Shown here in pieces: positions 31,675-37,621 of a stretch of 37,621 nt of DNA. Both the position numbers and the translations under genes were made by a program. Location: assembly GCA_947481575.1 (NCBI GenBank), contig CANKGV010000023.1, forward strand, positions 1-37,621. The letters run 5' to 3'. This DNA comes from Alphaproteobacteria bacterium. Its GTDB lineage: Bacteria > Pseudomonadota > Alphaproteobacteria > UBA2966 > CAIVPW01. The number at the start of each line of letters is the position of its first letter. Position 1 is the stretch's first letter. The notes below the pieces were generated by a model. The model saw only the letters and a list, made by a program, of their open reading frames with translations. It searched no databases and had not been told where the DNA came from.

Positions 31675-31704
31675 ATCCTCCTATGAGCAACTGGTGCGCG
31701 CACC
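31675..31704 (-). promoter_or_regulatory. ROSE-like RNA thermometer of hsp20
   Basis: In the minus-strand mRNA, UUGCUC (31690-31685) can fold on GAGGAU (31680-31675), which contains the ribosome-binding site. The pairs are C-G, U-A, C-G, a G-G pair, U-A and a U-U pair around an AUAG loop. The UYGCU/AGGA pairing with a G-G mismatch is the hallmark of ROSE elements. A perfect GGTGCGCGCACC palindrome (31693-31704) lies just upstream and can form a second hairpin. Confidence 0.6.
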
Positions 31705-31800
31705 GGAACCCGCCACGCTGGCCTGGGTCCTGACGCTAGGGAGCCAATTGGCCTCCCCTACGCACAGACAGTTGGGAATGTCGGAGGATCGATTCAAGAC

Positions 31801-31824
31801 CCCGCCGCGCGGAACCGCGGCGGG
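31801..31824 (-). terminator. Hairpin after rpmE
   Basis: CCCGCCGCG (31801-31809) pairs with CGCGGCGGG (31816-31824) around a six-base loop, directly downstream of rpmE on the minus strand. Only GTCTTG follows, so termination strength is uncertain. Confidence 0.55.
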
Positions 31825-31840
31825 CGGACGACGGCTGAAG

Positions 31841-32074
31841 CTAGGACTGCTTCTTGAGCCCGATGCCGCCGAAGCGCTTGGCGAACTTCGCGACCTGGCC
31901 AGCCGAGTCGATCAAGCGGCCACCTGCGCCGGTCCACGCCGGGTGGGACAGCGGATCGATATCCAGCGAGAGCTTGTCGCCCTCTTTGCCGTATGTCGAG
32001 CGGGTGGTGAAGCTTTTGCCATCGGTCATGACGACCGTGATGGTGTGGTAGTCGGGGTGGATGCCGTCTTTCAT
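31841..32074 (-). CDS. rpmE: 50S ribosomal protein bL31
   Basis: The 77-residue protein matches bL31: [19 protein letters not shown], then [22 protein letters not shown] and [15 protein letters not shown]. All four zinc-binding cysteines are missing, so this is the C-minus form that works without zinc. bL31 bridges the two ribosomal subunits. ATG 32074 fits the family start; an AAGGCGG stretch precedes it. It diverges from cyaY over 110 bases. Confidence 0.95.
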   Translation of the reverse strand: MKDGIHPDYHTITVVMTDGKSFTTRSTYGKEGDKLSLDIDPLSHPAWTGAGGRLIDSAGQVAKFAKRFGGIGLKKQS

Positions 32075-32184
32075 GGGGAACCGCCTTGTTTGAAGGGGCG
32101 TGTATACCGCCGGGGCGGCCAAATGCGCAAGCCGGGGGTTGATGCCCCTTGCCGCGCCGCCCAGGGCGTGGCTAATCGCGGCCC

Positions 32185-32502
32185 ATGAACGAGCACGAGT
32201 TCGAGACCCTGGCCGAGCGAACCCTGGACGCCATTGCCACCACCGTGGAAGACGCGGCCCCGGATGCCGAGGTGGACCTGCAAGGCGGCGTACTCAGCAT
32301 CCAGATCGAGGGTGCGGGGGTGTTCCTGGTGAACAAACACGCTCCCCTGAAGCAATTGTGGGTTTCTTCCCCCTACTCCGGCGCAGGGCACTTCGCCTTT
32401 GACGGCAAGGTCTGGGTGAACACCCGCGGCGGCGCCAACATGGCGGAATCGCTGGGGGCGGAGTTGAGCCGGGCCACCGGCGTCACCATCTCCATCGGCT
32501 GA
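32185..32502 (+). CDS. cyaY: Iron-binding frataxin homologue CyaY
   Basis: The 105-residue protein has the frataxin fold: an acidic N-terminal helix ([19 protein letters not shown]), [31 protein letters not shown] and a C-terminal helix. The acidic first helix and strand bind iron, and CyaY tunes iron-sulfur cluster assembly on IscS. The stop TGA shares one base with the ATG of the ABC exporter, so the two are co-translated. Confidence 0.92.
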   Translation: MNEHEFETLAERTLDAIATTVEDAAPDAEVDLQGGVLSIQIEGAGVFLVNKHAPLKQLWVSSPYSGAGHFAFDGKVWVNTRGGANMAESLGAELSRATGVTISIG

Positions 32503-34391
32503 TGGCCCGCACCGCCGAACAACAGTTGCACGACGACCGCCGCACCGCCGCCGGCGGCCGCGGTGGCCGTGGGGGCCGCGGCGGCGGCGACGCGCTGCCC
32601 GAGCGCCCGCCGCAGCGCGACATCCGGCACCTAGCCAAAACGTGGGAATTCGCCGCGCAGTACCGCTGGCACGTGATCGGTGCGGGCATCGCGCTGGTCG
32701 TCGCGGCAGGATCCACACTGGTCGTTGGCCAAGCGTTGCGCGCGATGGTCGATCGCGGCTTTGGCGGCCAAGACCAGGCCGGGATCAATATCTATTTCAT
32801 CGCCGTGTTCGGCGTGGTGATGGTACTGGCGGGCAGCACGTTCGCGCGCCACTACCTAGTGAGTTGGCTGGGCGAGCGTGTAGTGGCGGACATCCGCAAG
32901 CGCGTGTACTCCCACGTGATCGGTCTTTCGCCCGAGTTCTTCGAGGTGACCCGGACCGGCGAGGTGCTGTCCCGCCTGACCACCGACACGACGCTGATTC
33001 AGTCGGTGGTGGGCTCCAGCGCCTCCATCGCGCTGCGCAACGTGCTGCTGTTCCTGGGCGGCCTGGTGATGCTGGCCGTGACCAGCCCGAAACTGGCCGG
33101 ACTCGTGGTACTCGCCTTGCCGCTGGTGGTGGTGCCGATCTTTGTCTTCGGGCGGCGCGTGCGCAAGCTGTCGCGGTCCACCCAGGACCGCGTAGCGGAC
33201 GTGGGCGCCCATGCCGGCGAAAGCCTGAACGCGATTCAGACGGTGCAGGCATTCAACCACGAAGCGCTCGACGTGCGTGGATTCGCCGGAGCGGTTGAGA
33301 CATCGTTCCAGACGGCGGTGACGCTGATCCGCGCGCGCAGCTGGATGACCGTGTTCGTGATGTTGCTGGTGTTCGGCGCGGTCGATCTTGTGCTGTGGAT
33401 CGGCGCGCGCGACGTGCTGGCCGGTACCATGAGCGGCGGCGAACTGGCCGCGTTCATTTTCTACGCGGTGCTGGTGGCTAGCGCGATGGGTGCGCTGGCC
33501 GAGGTGGTGGGCGATCTGCAGCGCGCTGCGGGTGCGACCGAGCGGCTGATGGAGTTGCTTTCCACCCAACCGATCATCGCCGCACCGGAGAATCCCAAGA
33601 CCCTGCCTGTGCCGGCCAACGGCGCGGTGCAGTTCGATAGCGTGACGTTCCACTATCCATCCCGGCCGGAAAGCCCCGCGCTCATCGATTTCACGTTAGA
33701 GGTGAAGCCCGGGGAGACCATTGCCCTGGTGGGTCCATCGGGGGCGGGAAAATCGACGGTGTTCCAACTGCTTCTGCGGTTCTATGACCCGCAGAAGGGC
33801 CGGATCGCACTGGAAGGCGTGCCACTGACGGAGGTGGACCCAGAAGCCGCCCGCCACGCCATCGGCTTGGTGCCACAGGATGCGGTGGTGTTCGGGATTT
33901 CCGCGGCGGAGAACATCCGCTACGGCCGCCCGGACGCCACTGACGCCGAAGTACGCGCGGCGGCAGCGGCGGCCAATGCGATTGAATTCATCGACGCGCT
34001 CCCCGACGGGCTTGCGACCAACTTGGGCGAACGCGGCACGCGCCTTTCGGGCGGGCAACGCCAGCGCATCGCCATCGCCCGCGCCGTGTTGCGCGACGCG
34101 CCGATTCTGCTGCTCGACGAAGCTACTTCGGCGCTGGATGCCGAATCCGAGCGCGCCGTGCAAAAGGCGCTGGAGCCGCTGATGACGGGGCGCACGACGA
34201 TCGTCATCGCCCACCGGCTCGCCACCGTGCTGCGCGCCGACCGCATCGTAGTGATGGACCGCGGCAAGATCGTGAGCATCGGCACCCATGCCGAGCTGAT
34301 CCGCGAAGGCGGCCTGTACGCACGCCTTGCGGCGCTGCAGTTCAATGCGGCGTTTGAAGAAGTGCCGGTGCGGCCGCGCGCCGCGAGCTAA
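32502..34391 (+). CDS. MsbA-like ABC exporter (fused permease-ATPase)
   Basis: The 629-residue protein has a Gly/Arg-rich N-terminus (18-30, [12 protein letters not shown]), six transmembrane helices (about 50-330) and an ABC domain with Walker [10 protein letters not shown] (about 411-419), signature [14 protein letters not shown] (about 515) and Walker [13 protein letters not shown] (about 535). It would work as a homodimer. Family relatives export lipids, peptides or heavy-metal/glutathione conjugates; I cannot fix the substrate. The coupling to cyaY (TGATG) hints at an iron or iron-sulfur link, but this is only context. Confidence 0.9.
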   Translation: MARTAEQQLHDDRRTAAGGRGGRGGRGGGDALPERPPQRDIRHLAKTWEFAAQYRWHVIGAGIALVVAAGSTLVVGQALRAMVDRGFGGQDQAGINIYFIAVFGVVMVLAGSTFARHYLVSWLGERVVADIRKRVYSHVIGLSPEFFEVTRTGEVLSRLTTDTTLIQSVVGSSASIALRNVLLFLGGLVMLAVTSPKLAGLVVLALPLVVVPIFVFGRRVRKLSRSTQDRVADVGAHAGESLNAIQTVQAFNHEALDVRGFAGAVETSFQTAVTLIRARSWMTVFVMLLVFGAVDLVLWIGARDVLAGTMSGGELAAFIFYAVLVASAMGALAEVVGDLQRAAGATERLMELLSTQPIIAAPENPKTLPVPANGAVQFDSVTFHYPSRPESPALIDFTLEVKPGETIALVGPSGAGKSTVFQLLLRFYDPQKGRIALEGVPLTEVDPEAARHAIGLVPQDAVVFGISAAENIRYGRPDATDAEVRAAAAAANAIEFIDALPDGLATNLGERGTRLSGGQRQRIAIARAVLRDAPILLLDEATSALDAESERAVQKALEPLMTGRTTIVIAHRLATVLRADRIVVMDRGKIVSIGTHAELIREGGLYARLAALQFNAAFEEVPVRPRAAS

Positions 34392-34437
34392 CCCGGCGGC
34401 GCGCATCTTCACGACGCAAAGGCGCGTCGATCCGCGC

Positions 34438-35877
34438 CTAGCGCTCGGTCAGCTTGAGTTCGATGCGCCGGTTGCGGCGGAAGGCGATTTCGTCTTCGCC
34501 GGTATCGATCGGCTGGAACTCGGCAAACCCAGTGGCGGCAAGCCGGTCGCTGGGCACGCCTTGCGACACTAGGAACTTCACCACGCTGAGTGCACGCGCC
34601 GTCGATAGCTCCCAGTTCGACGGGAACCGCACGGTGTTGATCGGACGCTTGTCGGTGTGGCCGTTGACCTGCAGGACCCAGTTCACTTCGCGAGGGATGC
34701 CGCGCGAGATTTGCAGCAGGGTTTGGGCAAACTTCGCCAGTTGCGCTTTGCCTTCATCGCCCAACTCGTCTTGGCCCACCGCGAACAACACCTCCGACTG
34801 GAACACGAAGCGATCGCCGACCACGCGCACATCGGCGCGGTCGCCCAGCACTTCGCGCAGGCGGCCGAAGAATTCGGACCGGTACAGCGAGAGTTCTTCG
34901 ACCTTTTGCGCCAGCGCCACATTCAGGCGCTGGCCGAGGTCGGCGATCTGGACTACCTGGTCCTTGTCCTTGGCTTCGGCGGCGTCCAAGGCGGCGGCGA
35001 TCTGTGCAAGCTGCGCACGCAATGCCGCTAGCTGTTGGTTCAAGAGGGCGACCTGCGCTTGGGCTTCGCCGGTTAGCTTGATCTGCTGGTCGGCCTCATT
35101 GGTCTTTTGCGACAGACCCTTTTTCGCGGCTTCCAGTTCGTCGGTGGTGCGGTTGTAGAGGTCCTGCAGCTCGGTGAGCTTTACGTCGCGGTCTTTCACA
35201 TCCTTTTGCGCCAGCGCCGTGCGTTCGGCTTCGGTGGCGAGGCGCGTTTCCAGTTCCTTGCTGCGGTCGCGCAGCGGGTTCAATTGCGCCAGCGCCGCTT
35301 GCAATGCAGCGTCGCGTTGTGCCGCGAGTTGCTGCGCTTGGGTTACCTGGACGGCAGCGCGGTCGGTTTGAACGCCGGCGTTATCGATGGCGAGCTTCAG
35401 GCCCGCCACTTGATCTTCGAGATCGGCGCGCACCTGCTTCAGCGCGGCGATATCGCGGTTCAGGCGTTCGATATCCGCCAGACGCGCCGTGATGACGTCT
35501 TTGTTTTCGGTGACGGTCCTTTGCGCATCGATCAGCGCTTGTTCGGCGGCGGTCGCGCGCAATTGCGCATCGCGCAGGCGCAAGTTGAGTTGGTCGCGGT
35601 CTTGGTTGACGGTTTGCAGGGTGGCGGTGAGCTGCGCCACGGAGGCGCGGGTGTCTGCGCCGGCCTTGCGTTCCATGTTGAGGAGGTCGCCCAACTCGGC
35701 GATGCGGGCGTTCAAGCGCTGGAGCGCCTGGTCGCGGCCCGATACCTGCTGGGCCAGGAAGAAATGGCCCAACATGTAGGCCACCAGCATGAAGATCATG
35801 ACCAGGATCAGGCTCGACAACGCGTCGACGAACCCCGGCCAAATGTCCAACTGCCTTTGAACGCGCACCCGCGCCAT
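34438..35877 (-). CDS. MotB-like protein with long coiled coil and OmpA domain
   Basis: The 479-residue protein begins with a MotB-like helix (RQLDIWPGFVDALSSL, then LILVMIFMLVAYMLGHFF) that has the key proton-path aspartate Asp18. It continues with about 290 residues of coiled coil (about 45-335, rich in Gln, Leu, Ala, Asp) and ends in an OmpA/MotB peptidoglycan-binding domain (NGHTDKRPINTV, then NWELSTARALSVVKFL). The coil is far longer than in flagellar MotB. It lies three bases after the MotA-like gene, so the two probably form one ion-driven complex. Function is unknown. Confidence 0.85.
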   Translation of the reverse strand: MARVRVQRQLDIWPGFVDALSSLILVMIFMLVAYMLGHFFLAQQVSGRDQALQRLNARIAELGDLLNMERKAGADTRASVAQLTATLQTVNQDRDQLNLRLRDAQLRATAAEQALIDAQRTVTENKDVITARLADIERLNRDIAALKQVRADLEDQVAGLKLAIDNAGVQTDRAAVQVTQAQQLAAQRDAALQAALAQLNPLRDRSKELETRLATEAERTALAQKDVKDRDVKLTELQDLYNRTTDELEAAKKGLSQKTNEADQQIKLTGEAQAQVALLNQQLAALRAQLAQIAAALDAAEAKDKDQVVQIADLGQRLNVALAQKVEELSLYRSEFFGRLREVLGDRADVRVVGDRFVFQSEVLFAVGQDELGDEGKAQLAKFAQTLLQISRGIPREVNWVLQVNGHTDKRPINTVRFPSNWELSTARALSVVKFLVSQGVPSDRLAATGFAEFQPIDTGEDEIAFRRNRRIELKLTER

Positions 35878-35880
35878 GGC

Positions 35881-37104
35881 TTAGTCCCGGTCGCGCCGCG
35901 AAGCGGAGATGCCGGCCATGGTACGCGCGAGCAATTTGATCTCGCTGCGAACGTCTTCCATCATTTGCGTCCGGCCAGAGGCCGACTCTTCCAGCAGCCG
36001 CATCACGTAGACGTCGAGGTTGCGCAGGTGGGCGCGGCTCGCTTCGTCCAGCGACAGCGTGCGATCTTGGTCGATGGATTCGCTCATGCGCCGCAGCACC
36101 GGGCGCATTTCCATTTGCGACTCAGCGAGCTTGGCCATCAGGTCCTGCTGCACGCGCATCGAATCGGTGAGCGTGGCGAGGCGATCGGCGAGCGCCATCA
36201 TGGCCGCGTTGCCGGTCGAGCGGTTTTCTTCGCCGCGGCTGATGGTGCGCTGGAGGCTATCGAGACTTTCGGCGGTTTGTTCCAGCAGCGCGGAAACGTA
36301 GGCCGGGATCGACTGATCGCCGCCACCCATGCTGCCGATGCCGGTGGCGAGCCGGGTGATGCTGGACAGCCATTCTTCCAGGTCGTTGTAGAAGCGATTC
36401 TGCGCCTGGCCGGTTTGCAGGTCGAGGAAGCCCAGCACCAGCGCGCCGGACAGACCGAACAGCGACGCCGAGAACGACGTGCCCATGCCCGATAGCGGCC
36501 CTTTCAGGCCCGCGACGAGGTCGGTGAACATCGCGGTGGTGTCGCCGGTATCGGTGATCGCCGACAACGCGCCCTGGACCGAACTGATCGTGCGCAGCAG
36601 GCCCCAGAACGTGCCGAGCAGTCCGAGGAAGATCAGCAGGCCGGTGAGGTAGCGCGAGATTTCGCGCGATTCGTCCAAACGCGACGAGATGCTGTCCAAC
36701 AGCGAGGTCATCGACAGGGTGGACAGCGCGCGCCCGCGGGTTTCGTCGCCGAGCAGCGTGGCCATAGGCGCCAGGAGCACCGGCGGCGTGCGCGGGGTGA
36801 GGCTAAGTTCGCCGCGGCGGTACGACTCGATCCATTTCACTTCCGGCTGCAGACGTTGCACTTGGCGGATCGTGTAGACCACGCCGAACAGCGCCAGCCC
36901 GAGAATGAGGGAGTTCAGCGCTGGGCTAGCCGCAAACGCGTCTGCCATTGGGCCCGAGACGTAGAGCAGCGCCACGAGCACCGCGACGACGAGCACGAAC
37001 AGAATCTGCCGCAGCAGATAGCGCCGCGGGCTGGTCATGGTGGGATTCGGAGCGGAAGCGCCGCGTTCCCGCGGGGCGCGCCGGTTGGTCGGAGTTGTGG
37101 TCAC
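35881..37104 (-). CDS. MotA/TolQ/ExbB-like proton channel protein
   Basis: The 407-residue protein has four membrane helices (about 31-51, 60-80, 150-170, 200-225) with the family sequences GLLIFLGLLGTFWGLL and GMGTSFSASLFGLSGALVLG. A cytoplasmic C-terminal part (about 230-407) is mostly helical, with predicted coiled coil (LADRLATLTDSMRVQQDLM). GTG 37104 overlaps the stop of the upstream OmpA-like gene as GTGA; an in-frame ATG lies at 37038. It should form the channel of an energy-transducing complex with the MotB-like protein. fliG is present in the window, but no flagellar stator context is seen. Confidence 0.85.
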   Translation of the reverse strand: MTTTPTNRRAPRERGASAPNPTMTSPRRYLLRQILFVLVVAVLVALLYVSGPMADAFAASPALNSLILGLALFGVVYTIRQVQRLQPEVKWIESYRRGELSLTPRTPPVLLAPMATLLGDETRGRALSTLSMTSLLDSISSRLDESREISRYLTGLLIFLGLLGTFWGLLRTISSVQGALSAITDTGDTTAMFTDLVAGLKGPLSGMGTSFSASLFGLSGALVLGFLDLQTGQAQNRFYNDLEEWLSSITRLATGIGSMGGGDQSIPAYVSALLEQTAESLDSLQRTISRGEENRSTGNAAMMALADRLATLTDSMRVQQDLMAKLAESQMEMRPVLRRMSESIDQDRTLSLDEASRAHLRNLDVYVMRLLEESASGRTQMMEDVRSEIKLLARTMAGISASRRDRD

Positions 37105-37621
37105 TGGGGCAGCAACACCACGTCGACGCGCTCTGCGGGACCGGTATCTTCGGCAACACCGAGCGCGCGCACATCAATCCGCGTGCTGCGCACTCCGGCG
37201 TCAATCAGGAACGAACGCACGGCCAGCGCGCGCGACAGCGACAAGCGGCGCGCGACACTGACCGTTTCGGCGGTGCCGCCCGCATAGGCGTTGAGCTGCA
37301 CGCGCCGCTCGGACGACGCGATGGCGGTGGCGATCCGCTTGAGCGCGTCTTGTGACGCAGCGGTGAGGTCCGCGTCGCCGCCGCTGAATTCGACCCGGCC
37401 GAGTTGGCCGCCGGTCACCGGAAGGGTGATGGGAGTGAGGGCAGCGACCTGCGGCGCAGGCGCGGCGTTGGGCCGAGCGGCGGCGGGTGCGGGCGCGGCG
37501 GCGGGCGGCACAGCGGGACGGGCGGCGACTTGCGGCTGGGCGGCGGGAGCTTGCGCCGCGGCGGCCGGTGCGGCGGTGGCCGGCGTGGTGGGCCGAACTG
37601 CTGCCGGCGCGGCTGCGGGCG
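37101..37621 (-). CDS. OmpA-like domain protein, 5' end outside window
   Basis: The visible 173 codons are the C-terminal part of a longer gene, whose frame is open to the window edge. A Pro/Ala/Gln-rich linker (first 60-70 residues seen) leads to an OmpA-like domain: LGRVEFSGGDADLTAASQDAL, then LNAYAGGTAETVSVARRLSLS (consecutive parts) and IDVRALGVAED. The peptidoglycan-binding Asp of classical OmpA domains is not clear here. It is the first visible gene of a tightly coupled operon with the MotA- and MotB-like genes. Confidence 0.8.
   Translation of the reverse strand, partial: PAAAPAAVRPTTPATAAPAAAAQAPAAQPQVAARPAVPPAAAPAPAAARPNAAPAPQVAALTPITLPVTGGQLGRVEFSGGDADLTAASQDALKRIATAIASSERRVQLNAYAGGTAETVSVARRLSLSRALAVRSFLIDAGVRSTRIDVRALGVAEDTGPAERVDVVLLPQ

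Noticed and set aside
31793-31798. CTTGAA as sigma-32 -35 box for hsp20
   Set aside because: The nearest CAT-type -10 element is 12 bases away; known sigma-32 promoters need about 16, and the site lies in the rpmE terminator region.
34438-37104. Zorya-type anti-phage system (ZorA/ZorB)
   Set aside because: The MotA- and MotB-like pair recalls ZorAB, but the long coil is on the MotB-like partner, there is an OmpA-like gene upstream, and no zorC, zorD or zorE gene is seen within the window.
1-37621. CRISPR array or long tandem repeats
   Set aside because: No regularly spaced repeats were found beyond the two 20-nt copies at 269-312 and the TTGGGGAA pair.

Overview
The window is a GC-rich stretch (about 65-68% by eye) of an alphaproteobacterial chromosome, most likely from the Rhodospirillales or a near relative. 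The family content supports this: an RpoH with the short alpha-type N-terminus, DUF1013 (TrcR), COQ9, a three-gene pnt transhydrogenase, DUF1244, the TIGR02444 family, a cysteine-free bL31, and a perfect CtrA box with a GANTC site beside it. Most of it is ordinary housekeeping chromosome. Genes are packed tightly, with many ATGA or TAATG stop/start overlaps.

1-1830: remains of an integrated element beside a tRNA-Glu(CTC) gene. An AlpA/excisionase-like gene overlaps a primase-like gene, and that primase gene is cut off by what looks like the end of an IS21-type insertion sequence. 1889-4632: a JAMM protease-like gene and a small membrane protein face rluD, followed by the heat-shock sigma factor rpoH. 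4778-9727: exported proteins of unknown function, a 5'-truncated GFA-family gene, a thioredoxin/CcdA redox pair, a lower-GC DUF2652 gene, and an ABC substrate-binding gene broken by a frameshift in a 7-C run. 10014-13024: cspA with strong terminators, an FMN-binding protein, an isolated fliG and a cyclic-nucleotide-binding-domain protein.

13021-16852: nhaA diverges from an arsenic operon, arsR-arsC-aquaporin. This operon type lets arsenite leave through a channel rather than a pump. A zinc-binding protein gene (znuA) follows, with a Zur-like box on its promoter. 16983-23472: a two-TM protein with a degenerate class III cyclase domain, pyruvate kinase, DUF1244, a sugar-nucleotide epimerase, an ABC1-family kinase and a YCII-like protein. 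23708-28855: pntAA-pntAB-pntB, peptide deformylase and COQ9 in one direction; COQ9 runs 86 bp into the convergent purE. 29037-34391: a small YdcH/DUF465 protein, trcR, a quinone oxidoreductase, hsp20 with a ROSE-like RNA thermometer, rpmE, cyaY and an MsbA-like ABC exporter. 34438-37621: an operon of an OmpA-like protein (cut by the window edge), a MotA/TolQ-like channel and a MotB-like protein with a long coiled coil.

The least conventional signals are these. The region between the quinone oxidoreductase and hsp20 combines a CtrA box, a GANTC site, a CCTCCCTC stretch and a strong plus-strand terminator with no plus-strand gene before it, which suggests a small RNA. The MotA/MotB/OmpA-like operon looks like an ion-driven envelope machine of unknown role. 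arsR and znuA appear to be leaderless, with repressor sites overlapping their promoters. A terminator-like hairpin sits in the pnt leader. No CRISPR array, rRNA or complete mobile element was seen.
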